NCBI GenBank assembly: GCA_015847255.1
Contig: JADLZK010002652.1
Location: 248,001-312,000, forward strand
Source of the DNA: Hyparrhenia diplandra
Taxonomy: Eukaryota > Streptophyta > Magnoliopsida > Poales > Poaceae
Length of the DNA stretch: 64,000 bases
Reading direction: 5' to 3'
Below, piece after piece: positions 33,162 through 43,360 of this stretch. The translations under genes and the position numbers were made by a program. The notes beneath the pieces were generated by a model. That model worked only from the letters and a program-made list of their open reading frames with translations. It was not told the origin of the DNA and searched no databases. Positions within the stretch are counted from its first letter, which is position 1. The number at the start of each line of letters is the position of its first letter.

Positions 33162-36100
33162 TGTAACACCACGGGTGTTAAGCATCTTGAAAGCATGATC
33201 ATTTGCATAGCATCATCATCATTTCATGCATAATCATGTGTTAATAGCATTCACTTTGAATTGCTCTCATTTCATGCTTGTTTGAGCTAGCTACTATAGG
33301 ATCTTAGCTATAATGATGTTTTGGACCTAGATTGTGCCTAGATATTTTTTTTTGACATAATTTAGGACCATGTTTGAGCTTGAGTTTCAACTTAGAAATT
33401 TTATTTTAAATCTGCCCTAGAGGTCAAACCTCTTTGACCCATTTTGAAACTCCTTTCAAAAGTGCTTGATAGAAGTGTTTCTAGCAAAAAGTTTCTATAG
33501 ATGAAATGAAGTACTTTTTATGTAGAGCAAATGATCTTTTATAAGTTTCTTGTGAAAAGGCTTGGAAATGGTTCAAATAGTGCCCAACAGTTTGGGTCAA
33601 ATTTGAGCCAAATTCAAACTCTGTTTTGACTAGTTTGATTTGACCTTGCTGTTTTTAATTTTTAGTTTCAAATTTAGGCCGAATTAGAAAAAGTTCATAT
33701 TGAGTATTTTGTAGCTTATGAAATTCTCTACAAAGTTGATGTTTTGACCTTTCCACTTCCGCACGGATCTCGAGGCACAGGCTAAAAACTGATGCTGACC
33801 GTGAAAAACAGAGTAGGGGGGTATCGTACCGGCCGCCGGCCGACAAGCCGGGGCGGCGACGTACGCAGCGCAGCCGCCGATGTACGGCCTGGACAGCCGC
33901 GCCCACGCCTTAAAACGCATGTTCGCGCGCCACGCCCTAACCCTAACTCCACTCCCGCCGCCGCCGCCTCGAGCCGCTGCAGCAGAACGCCGCCGTGAGA
34001 GCCATTGCCGCCGATCCCGAGCTCCGCCCCAGTGTTCCGCCGTCGCCACCGCACCAATCCACCCCAAATCGAATCCCTAGTGCCGCCATGAGCTACTCTA
34101 CCTAAGGCCATCGTCGAATCAAGGTAAAGATCGAGGTACGGACCCCATTTCCGCATCCCGGCGCCCGCGGCGAGCCCGCCATGGCCGCCGTTGGGGCAAG
34201 CCGCCGTTTGAGCTCGTTAATCGCGCGTTTAGCGTTCTTTCTCACGCCCTAGAGTCGCCCACGGTTGCTTGAGCTCTTGAGCTAGATGGATGAGTAGATC
34301 GAGCCGCCGCTTTCGTCGGGGACGCATCGTCACCGACGAGCCGCTCGCGAGCACCGCCGCCGTCGTGTTTGGTTTGTCGCCGCCGTTGTTCGTTGGGCTC
34401 CAATCTTGCTTGCATGTCTTAGTTAGATGTCCTAGAGTCGAACGGCCTTTGGTTCGCCGTCAATCACCAGAGAACGGCCAGTCCGCCATCACCCGCACGC
34501 CGCGACAGCCGCACGCCGCCGCGTCGCCGTTGTAGTCGGTTTTAGCGCTAACCGAGTGCACCAACGCTGGGCCCGCCCTCGTCGCGTAGATGCTTTTAGG
34601 CTAGGCCGGTTGCGTGATTTGGTCACCGCCGGCGAAGATCCGTCGCCGACTGCCGCCGCCGCCGCCGCCGTGCCCTGTTCTGTGTCGCTGACACGCGGGC
34701 CCCGCGCCTTTTCCTTTTCTTTTTCTTTTTCATTTTTTCCGCATTTTAATGAAATGCTTAGAAAATTCATAACTTGGTCATTTTGAGTCCTTTTTGAGTG
34801 AAACAAATTTTGTCATGCTTGTTATAGGATAGGCTACAGTATAAAATTATGAAACCCTATTTTCTGAGAACTTTTATATAGAGTTTTATTTATGGCCATA
34901 AATGCATGGAAATTGAGGAAAATCATATCTTTTAATTGGTGCAAGATAAAAAATATGCTTTCTGTACAAAAAGTGCTTGTTTTTGTGAGTAGAATCCAGG
35001 AAAAATATCATGCATAGTATGTTCTATGGAAGAAATGTGATTTTCTATTTATGTGCTATTTACCATGTGATCTTTAGAAATTCATAGAAAAATAAATATT
35101 AGGGTTCTGGATGTGAAACTTGGTATGCTTGTGTTTGATAGGTTTTAGAAGCTTATCATACTCAGAAATCTGTTGCCCTGACACTTTTCATAGTACAAAG
35201 TATTTTCATGCATAGGTTTGGTGTCAATTTGTCATTTTGTGTAGGACTGTATGAGCATGATCTTGCCCTGAGATTTTTATGGTAGCTGTTATATTCCAGT
35301 AGGATGCTCTGGTAATTTTTGTAGAATTTTCTGAAGTAGTTATGTATTTATCATATTTATGATGCATGGAAAATAGGCTAGAAATATGTGTTTATATGAA
35401 GATGGTGTGTATTAGTATTTTTATTATGTGTTTCTAGCATGAATAGGATCTGTTAGTGAGCTTGGTTTGGTCAGCTTAGTAGTTTTGACATTTTCTTGTT
35501 CCTAGCATTTATTTAATTATAGTGTGCATGTGTAGTGTTTGCTAGGGCATGTTATTTTATGTGCTTCAGATTATCTTTTGATATGTCCAGTAGGTTTATT
35601 TGGTAGATAATTACTTAGTTTACTTGCTGGTTAAGTTTGAAATAAGTTGCATGAGTAGTTTGTGAGTTATGGAGGTTGTGTGTGATGTTTGAGTTGAAAA
35701 CAGAGTCTCTGTTTTCCTTAATTTCGAGGCTGTTAGGTTCAGATTCAGTTCTGGGTGATGTGGAATGTTTTGTAGGAAATTTTGTTAGCTTTCCATAGAG
35801 TCCTAGTTCGCTGAATTTGGAGTTGTAGAACTCCTTGAGTGACTGTTTTAGTGACAGCATGTCGAGCTGCCATTTTCTGTTGATTTGTGAGTTGAGATGT
35901 TTTGATTTGGTGTGGGTTATAAGGGTTTCTTGTGTAGAATTAATTATGTTTCTACCGAAGAGATATGCACTTACTAATAGCTTACATCATGAAGCATCCA
36001 TCCATCATACATATTTTACTTATTGCAAGTTGATATTCATGTAATCGTAATTATATCTTTTCTCCATCATATGCATCATCACAGGATCGGGGAAGGGTTT

Positions 36101-37692
36101 CGAGGAGCTGATCGAGGAGCAGACGGGAGAGCTTCACCATCCGGGAGTGCAATCCGGAGGAGCCATCGGAGAAGAAGAGTCGACAAACGACCGCCCCGAG
36201 TGCCCAGAGCACGTGCCGACGTTCAGCCGAGGCAAGCCCCGAGCATTCTCGCCCTTTCCTAATTCTTCCAATTAATTTGACTTGAGTCTTTTATATGTTT
36301 TATGCATTAAGTTTAGGAAATTGGTTGAAACCGTTGATGCATTATGATCCTTCCCGAAAGTTGCCCTATCCTATATAGAGGTCTAGGTTAATGCTCGTAT
36401 CATGATTGCGATGAAGACAAGTGATTCCGGTCACTTGAGGAAATGTTGTGCACAATCACATGGGTGATTGTCAAGTCAGCCGCTGAGAACCCGCTTAAGT
36501 AAAACATGATAGATTGGATGGAACTTGTGGTCTTTCCATCCGATCGATTAAGGACTCATACTTTGTCGGAATGTGGTCGGAAGTTGAACGCACGGCATTT
36601 AGTAGGCTCCGCCGTGTCGTGAGCCACGGCTCGTGGGAATGTTAGGGGCCGCCATGCTCGCTTTTATCGCTCCTCCTTTGGTGATGGTTGGTGTGGTTAA
36701 TCGGGCACAAGAAGATGCGCACGAGGGTCGTACTCGTTGCTTACGCCACTTGGGTGCTCGAGAAGGAGGGGGTAGCCGGCAAGACCGAGACTTTACGTCC
36801 CGTAACGCCCCGGGAGTGATCGGGTCTGCCCTTGCAAAGTAGACCTGGTTTGTGTCGAGGGTATTCGCCCACCGGTTTAAAAAATCGATTCGAATCGCCA
36901 TCTCTCCCGGTTAGTGAGAACCCGGGTGCGCCCACGGCAATGTAGTCTTAATTACTACAATATATGTTAATTATCATGTGCAGCTGATATAATTTCGATC
37001 AAGTTACTTATGTGTTATTTATTCTCTTGAGCAATAATTAATCTTGACTATACAGATTTATGGTTATGTAAGTAAATAAATAACCCTTTTAACTTGAAAA
37101 GAACAAGTAGTATATATAGGCTCACTAAGCAACTTTATTTGTGAAATTAATGTGAGTCAGCTAAACTCCAGATAAAGCCTAGCATGATCCTTGGAGTCTT
37201 TTATTTTATTTTGGACGGGTAAGTCTAGCTGAGTATTTTGTACTCAGGGTTTTATTCCCGTGGTTGCGGTGAGCATGTGTACCATGGGTACTTTGTAAGA
37301 CTTGTCTGCTTTCGTTGATGACGAGTAAGGCCGGGGCAAGGCAACTCTATATCCCCCGTCTCATGCCGCTACAGGGATGACTATCTGTTGGCACTATCTT
37401 ATATTTGTTTTTCGCTAAAAGACTATTTGGTTTTGAAACTACCGCTTCCGTACTTGAACCTGAGTTTGTAATAAATTATACTTCGCGACTCGATGTTTAA
37501 TATATTGAACTTGGTTTGAAATACCTGCGGATTTTACTACCGAGCTCAACGATCCTGTTGTGTTGTTGATGAGTTTGAAATCACTCTGAGATTTCCGGAA
37601 TACCGGGTTTATAGGGACTCAAGTGTAGACTGTGATTGCTTCGGTGATTGCGAATTATACTTGATTTCTTATAAATTGGTCGGCTCACATCA
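33162..37692 (+). repeat. 5' LTR of Tekay
   Basis: Begins TGTAACACC-ACGGGTGTTAAG and ends near GGTCGGCTCACATCA, just before the primer-binding site. Length 4,531 bp against 4,521 for the other copy. 34,790-36,080 is almost identical to 44,971-46,268 (about nine differences), whereas the GC-rich block 33,780-34,720 differs heavily from its partner. A purine-rich segment near 36,085-36,240 encodes a similar stretch in both LTRs, but no gene is proposed. Small open frames in the LTR are not supported as genes. Confidence 0.9.
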
Positions 37693-37706
37693 CGGTGGCA
37701 TCGAGC
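37693..37706 (+). other. Primer-binding site of Tekay, degraded
   Basis: CGGTGGCATCGAGC follows the 5' LTR directly. It corresponds to TGGTATCAGAGC, the initiator-Met tRNA-type site used by many plant Ty3/gypsy elements, with several substitutions that may be sequence error. TTAGTTCGGTAATTGC follows. Confidence 0.6.
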
Positions 37707-38543
37707 TTAGTTCGGTAATTGCAAGTCCGATCTGGTATTTAAATTAAAATGAACCACTAATCTTTTTTGCGAAAAGTTTGCGAAACAAAATCTTTTAAGT
37801 GGTGTGAGTAAAAGATTTGCAAAATTAGTAGTGCCTTGGTCATACCCTTTATGCCCAATTAAGGATAGTCGTGGCTTGGCTAAGCGGGAATGGGTTATTG
37901 CATCATATTTTGTTGTTTGTGCTTGGTTGCCGTGCGGGCGTGAAGTACGGGGCTACTCACTTGAGTGGTCATGAATGGATCGAAATACCTCTACGCCCGG
38001 GTAATGGTTGTTCAATGCCTCTACGCCCAAGGTAATGGTGTGAGCTGTGAGAGCATGATCGGATGAATGTCGGTCTAGGGGAAAAATAAAATGATTTGAG
38101 AGCTCCGTGGTCGGGTAGTGCCCCGTAGACTTGTGTATGGGTACACAGGTGTGCTGGGTGTAAAATGTGATTTTTCCGCATGGTATGCGATGCCGTTGGG
38201 TGGACCTGACGAAGCAGGTAGATGCAATTTAATTTCTTGCATTGCATAAATATATTGTGGGCTGAAATGAATTGCAGGTACACTAACGGCAAGAATGCGT
38301 TAGATCGTTAGACACGTCTTATTTTCTTTTGAGAGACCGTAGGTTGCCACCATTAAAACGAATAGAGAAATCTCTTTCCTATTCCGTGAGATACGTAGGA
38401 AAAGTTCATGCATCATATTTAAAATTCTACATCATGTCATTCATGCATTTCTCCATCTTTTCCCCTAATTAGTACTTGCCCTATTTGGTTAAAACTGGAC
38501 TATTGTTTCTCAATCTCACATTATCTCCTAAATCTTGCTACAG
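37707..38543. other. 5' leader of Tekay, non-coding
   Basis: AT-rich leader between primer site and first ORF. A short internal duplication (GAAATACCTCTACGCCCGGGTAATGGTTGT and ATGCCTCTACGCCCAAGGTAATGGTGTG forms at about 37,982-38,043) is visible. No other feature seen. Confidence 0.45.
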
Positions 38544-39156
38544 ATGGCCCATTACTTGAGCCCTAGCCGCCCCGACGATGCAGGCGACACCGGCCTTTGC
38601 TTTGTGGGAGACGTTGCGATCGGTTGGGTACAGCCGAGAGCCCATCTACGGATGGAGGCGCACCCATGGCGAGAGGAGAGGTGCCGTGGATTTCGTTGAG
38701 GTGACGGTGCAGCCGCACCGGTGGACCCCTATTGGCCGGCTGGCGGTGCATTGGACAAGGCCGATGCATGGACGGCCGCCCGGGTTGCGGCCATGGGAGT
38801 GTTGGACCGAGATGACGCAGACCGTGGAGCTGCCCTTCTTTGGCGGCCCCGCCGCGGTGCTTCCCGAGACGCATGCCGCCCGAGGAGAACGAGCGGCTTG
38901 GAGTTCTCGGGTATGGCAGCCATGAGGGCTATGTTTGTCGTTACTTAAGTCAATGGAGAACTTATGACGGCCGCCGCAGAGGCTACGGCGAGAGGCCACA
39001 CGTGCTAGGGAAGAGCTGCGTAAGGTTCGGGCTAGTATGAAGAGGATGCGAAAGCGTATGAACTACAGACGAGCGTCTCTCCATCACCATTGGGGAGCGC
39101 GCAATGTAGCGGTGGATGACTTCACCAATGCGCGCCGTCGCATCGAGAGAGCTTAG
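38544..39156 (+). pseudogene. Accessory ORF upstream of gag in Tekay, frame-broken
   Basis: Not a recognised family. It starts at an ATG in GCTACAGATGGCC and reads MAHYLSPSRPDDAG. Further recognisable stretches lie in other frames: FALWETLRSVGYSREPIYGWRRTHGERRGAVDFVEV (38,595-38,705), a middle AARVAAMGVLDR block, and a basic, probably helical end, LRKVRASMKRMRKRMNYRRA then FTNARRRIERA with a TAG at 39154. Total length would be about 200 residues. Three or more frame changes interrupt it. Position between the PBS and gag and protein-like codon composition suggest a true element-encoded accessory protein; nucleic-acid binding is only a guess from the Arg/Lys-rich end. Confidence 0.5.
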
Positions 39157-39723
39157 GGGTGACCATAGTGAGGACTAGAGAGTGCGGCGGCGGCCTGGTG
39201 AGGGCGACCCGGGATGGAGATCCCACTTCTCTCGCTTCACACGAGTAGATGATTTGTGATGCCACATTAGATTCCAGCTAGATGCTACCACATAGACCTT
39301 GATCTAGTTGAAACACCCTTGTAGCCGAGCGGTGTAGTGCCACTATTATCATGTAATTTCCTTTCTATTCGTGGAGACCATCGGCATGTAAGATTTGGAT
39401 CCGTAATATTTTGAGACCTTATTGTATCGGTCGAGACCTTAATTTAGTTTGTGCCCTATATTGTGATCGGTTTTATGGTAATTGCGACTCTTTGTCAAAT
39501 GCGAAATCATCTTTGGTTGTGCAACATCTTGTTGCCATTGTGCGTAATTCTTGGTACACATATTGCGTTGACATAACCGTGATGTTGATGAAAGATCGTA
39601 TTGAGTTTATTGTTTTTGTTATTGTGGATGAATTTATTCTCTCAATAAATTCAGCGTAACTTAAATTCAATATCTACACTTTGGACAACATCATCGATGG
39701 TTATTGTTGATTTAATTGTGCGT
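39157..39723. other. Non-coding spacer between accessory ORF and gag
   Basis: AT-rich, with short open frames on both strands that have no protein-like features. Probably the 3' region of the accessory ORF and leader of gag. Confidence 0.35.
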
Positions 39724-40690
39724 ATGCCGCAAACTTCGATCCAGTGCCGGGGAGATTGATTGGCAGACCACCTCCCCGAGAACCTAGCGGTTCTTTGACC
39801 GGCTCTTGGGAGAGTTTGCGTAACATCACACGCAACACCGGGGGGGAGGAGGCCGAGGTGGTGCCGATGGGGATGGATTCGGTCGTACAAGAACTTTAAG
39901 GCCACGGAACCACCAAAGTTCACGTGGCAAATGAACCCATGGAGGCCGAGGAATGGGTGAACTCCGTAGAGGAGAAGTTTCGTTTGGTGAATCAATGCTA
40001 AGACCCGGAAGGCGAGAATATGCGGCGCACTTGTTGGAGGGGACCCCTTGGGGATATGGTGGAAGAATCACCGTGCTACTTTTCACGCCAATGTTCCTAT
40101 CACTTGGTACCAGTTCATAGCGACTTTCGCAATACTTACATAGCTGGCCGGTGCCTTGGCAAAGAAATTGGGGAGTTCATTAAGCTCGGTCGGGACAACA
40201 AGACCATGAAGCAGTACCTACGGGCTTTTAACAGTTTGTCTAGGTATGCTCCCGACATGATCGACACCGAGGAAAAGAAGTTGGCTAGCTTCAAGAGAGG
40301 GTTGAACCTCAAAATGCGAAGACCATGGTAAATTCCACCGGGGACACTTTTCGGGCCTTTTGTGGATTGTGCATTCATCGGGAGGAAAGTAATGCCTTGT
40401 ATACTACATCCAAAGGCAAGAAGAGACCCGTTTGAGGGAAACTTCGGGACGGGGGCGTGGTTCCTTTGGACGCCGCCGAACTACCACCCACCCGCCGCGC
40501 CTTCACGTTATGCCCCACCCCTTTAAGAAGCATCCAGCTTGGGAACCAGCGCCCAGGAGGTTTGTTGCGCCTACTCGAGAAAAGGAAAGCTCGCATTGGG
40601 GAGTGTTCCACGCCCGTGCCCTTCAACCACAACAATTGCTTCAATTGTGGTAAGCCGAGCATTACTCCAAGTCTTGTTCGCGGCCCGGGA
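39724..40690 (+). pseudogene. gag of Tekay, frame-broken
   Basis: Capsid/nucleocapsid protein. Start candidate ATG 39724 (MPQTSIQ). The retrotransposon gag domain is seen in pieces: EPMEAEEWVNSVEEKFRLVNQC (39,930-40,000), then NKTMKQYLRAFNSLSRYAPDMIDTEEKKLASFKRGLNLKMR (40,199-40,320). A basic linker follows and one zinc-knuckle start CFNCGK (about 40,635-40,655), whose His and last Cys are lost to a frame change. The family normally has one CCHC knuckle here. Confidence 0.8.
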
Positions 40691-40699
40691 AGAACTACA

Positions 40700-41200
40700 A
40701 GCAAAGATGTGGGACAGGCACACTTTGCCAATGTCGAGGAGGTTCCTGAAGGAGAGACCGTAACAGCCGGTACGTGTTTAGTTAACAATCGTAGTGCTGT
40801 TGTTTTATTTGATTCTAGATCATCGCATTCATTCATGAGTCAAGAGTTTGCATGTAAGAATGGGGAACAAATCACGACCTAGGGTTTGGTTACCGAATTA
40901 GTTCAGCAGGGCCGACCGTTGACTAGGCAGAGGGTGAATGATGTGAAGATCATGATGGGTGACTTAGAAATAATAACATCCTTGATAGTTTTACCCGGTT
41001 TGTGTTTGGATGTGATTCTCGGGATGAATTGGATGAAGAGTTGGGGTGTAATCATAGATACGGTGAATAGAGTAGTACACTTGAAGCATCCCCGTGATTT
41101 GACTGAACACCAGGTTTTGTTACCTAAAGCCATTGACCTTAACCGTGTTTCAGCTACATTGCAAGTGACTGAAATCTCTGACATACCAGAAGTCACGTGA
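40700..41200 (+). pseudogene. Aspartic protease of Tekay
   Basis: GQAHFANVEEVPEGETVTAGTCLVNN leads to the catalytic region VLFDSRSSHSFMSQEFA (about 40,800-40,850). The canonical Asp-Ser-Gly triad reads Asp-Ser-Arg here, which would abolish activity if real. The domain continues ITSLIVLPGLCLDVILGMNWMKSWGVIID (40,976-41,060). One in-frame TAG at 40,881 separates two otherwise open stretches of the same frame. Confidence 0.8.
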
Positions 41201-41204
41201 ATTT

Positions 41205-42110
41205 CCGGATGTTTTCGGAAGACCTACGGGATTGCCGCGGATAGGGATGTTGAGTTTGCAATAGAGCTAATCGTGGACTGCCCCTATATCCCGAAGACCC
41301 TACCGAATGCCACCTAATGAGTTAGCGAGAACTTAAAGTACAACTTCGGGGAGTTGCTTGAGAAAGGTTTCATTAGACCTAGTTCGTCACCTTGGGGATG
41401 TCCGGCCTTGTTTGTGAAAAAAAGAAAGATCGACGACCGAGAATGTGTGAGGATTATAGGCCACTCAATGCGGTAACAAAGTGAAGAATAAATACCCGTT
41501 ACCCCGCATTGTTGACATTTTTGACCGCTTGTCTCGAGCCAAGGTGTCTTCCAAGATAGACCTTCGATCTGGGTATCATTAGATTAAAATCGGAGACGGG
41601 ATATACCCAAAACCGCATTTTCTACGCGGTATGGTTTGTACCGAGTATCTCGTCATGTCTTTCGGCTTGACGAATGCTCCAGCGCATTTCATGTGTTTGA
41701 TGAATTCGGTGTTTATGCCCGAAGCGGATCGGTTCGTGGTTGTATTCATCGATGATATATTGGTGTATTTCGAAAATGAGGAACGACATCTTCGAGCATT
41801 TGAGGATAGTCTTGGAGAGACTCGAGAGCATAAGTTGTATGCTAAATTCGAGTAAGTGTGAGTTTTGGGTGAAGGAAGTGCATTTTACGGGACATGTGTT
41901 ATCCGAGAATGGAATTTGGTAGATCCTAGTAAGGTGCAAGAGGTGCTAGATTGGAAAGCGCCCCGTTTCAGTTTCGAGATCCAAAGTTTCCTAGGGTTAT
42001 TTGGATATTATCGTAGGTTTATACCTGATTTCTCCAAAATAGCTAAACCTATGACCCGATTGTTACAGAAGGAAGAAAAAATTTGTGTGGACACCGGAGT
42101 GCGGCGGCGC
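41205..42110 (+). pseudogene. Reverse transcriptase of Tekay
   Basis: Fragmented N-terminal part (41,270-41,600: YIPKTLPNAT, LEKGFIRPSSSPWG, KYPLPRI, KIDLRSGYH), then MSFGLTNAPAHFM (41,654-41,692), active site FIDDILVY (about 41,745-41,768), ENEERHLRAFEDSL, CEFWVKEVHFTGHVLSENG (41,858-41,915), and FLGLFGYYRRFIPDFSKIAKPMTRLLQKEEK (41,990-42,080). The polymerase YIDD-type motif is intact as FIDD. Frame changes occur at about 41,780, 41,850 and 42,090. Confidence 0.85.
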
Positions 42111-42520
42111 CGCACCTTGCGAACGTTGTTGACTACGGCTCCCGTGCTCGCACAACCCGATATTCAGAAGCCCTTTGATGTATATTGTGACGCATGTGGT
42201 ACGAGATTGGGATGCGTACTCATGCAGGAAGGTAGAGTTATTGCGTATGCATCGCGTCAGCTAAGGAAGCATGAGGTTAACTATCCAACCCATGACTTAG
42301 AACTTGCTGCCGTGGTACATGCATTGAAGATTTGGCGACATTACTTACTTGGTAATGTATGTCATGTTTATACTGATCACAAGAGTTTGAAGTACATTTT
42401 CACTCAAGAGGAGTTGAATATGAGGCGAGAGAAGGTGGTTAGAGCCGATAAAGGATTATAATATCGAAGTTGCACTATCATCCGGGCAAAGCCAATGTTG
42501 TCCCGGATGCTTTGAGCAGA
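42111..42520 (+). pseudogene. RNase H of Tekay
   Basis: TTAPVLAQPDIQKPFDVYCDACGT (first catalytic Asp), VIAYASRQLRKHEVNYPTHDLELAAVVHALKIWRHYLLG (Glu in DLELA) and VYTDHKSLKYIFTQEELN (Asp) are in one open frame 41,865-42,461. A frame change near 42,430 is followed by the connector HYHPGKANVVPDALSR (42,473-42,520). Confidence 0.88.
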
Positions 42521-43345
42521 AACCACATTGTTTCTTTGGGACAAGTCGAATCGATGGAGGATTTTCCTCCTATGCATCCGGCTATCCTATGCAATATTCA
42601 AATACAGAATGAGTTGGAGAGCAAAATTGTTGAGGGCCAGAAAGTGGATAAAGGGATTGCACATATCAAGAAGAAGATAGAAAAAGAGCCTAGTGATCAT
42701 TTCCGAGTTGATGAGAGTGGAATTCTTTGGTATGATGATCGTCTTGTCGTGCCAAAGGATCGAGAACTGAAAGATCGGATACTAACAGAGGCTCAGAAGG
42801 TGAGAATAATAAAGCAGCACATGAAAGCCGCTCAAGACCCCGAGAAGAGCTATGCGGATAAACGTAGAAGGCCCATTAAGTTCAACGTTGGTGACTATGT
42901 TTACTTAAAGGTGTCACCAATGAAATGAGTACAAGTGCTTTGGAGTAAAGAGAAAAGTTAGCGCCTAGGTTCGTAGGCCCCTATAAAATTTTAGCCACTA
43001 AGGGAGAGGTAGCGTATCGGTTGCGTTACCACGAGGAGATGGGAAGAATTTTTGATGTTTTTCACGTATCACAACCGAAGAAATGTTTGAGAGTTCCCGA
43101 GGAACAAGTGCCAATTCGGAATGTTGAGATAAGTCAAGATCTAACCTATTATGAGAGTCCAGCAAAAAGTGCTAGACACCAAGGAGAGAGCCACTAGAGG
43201 AAAGGTAGTGAAGCAATACAAGATCCTTTGGGGAAATCATGGTGAAAACGATGCAACTTTGGGGAAACCGATGAATATCTTCCGAGGAACTATCCACGAT
43301 TTTACAAAGAATGGTTAGTTTCACGAATCTCGGGACGAGATTCTT
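42521..43345 (+). pseudogene. Integrase remnant with core deleted, plus chromodomain
   Basis: The frame 42470-42928 passes from the integrase N-terminal region (KIEKEPSDHFRVDESGILWYDDRLVVPKDRELKDRILTEA) directly into the C-terminal region (KVRIIKQHMKAAQDPEKSYADKRRRPIKFNVGDYVYLKVSP). The HHCC zinc finger and the whole D,D(35)E core, normally about 300 residues, are absent. The junction lies at about 42783-42796 in CTAACAGAGGCTCAGAAGG and keeps frame. Downstream, KLAPRFVGPYKI (42,955-43,000), RIFDVFHVSQPKKCLRVPEEQ, and in broken frames a chromodomain (LDTKERATRGKVVK, YKILWGNHGEN, 43,165-43,250), ending YPRFYKEWL near 43,315. Without its core this integrase cannot be catalytic. Confidence 0.85.
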
Positions 43346-43348
43346 TTT

Positions 43349-43358
43349 AGGGGAAAGA
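43349..43358 (+). other. Polypurine tract of Tekay
   Basis: AGGGGAAAGA lies two bases before the 3' LTR, the expected place for plus-strand DNA priming. Confidence 0.8.
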
Positions 43359-43360
43359 TT

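Noticed and set aside
35615..36044. Open frames conserved in both Tekay LTRs (81 and 69 codons)
   Set aside because: They are conserved because the LTRs are copies of each other. They overlap on opposite strands, lie in AT-rich LTR sequence and have no domain.
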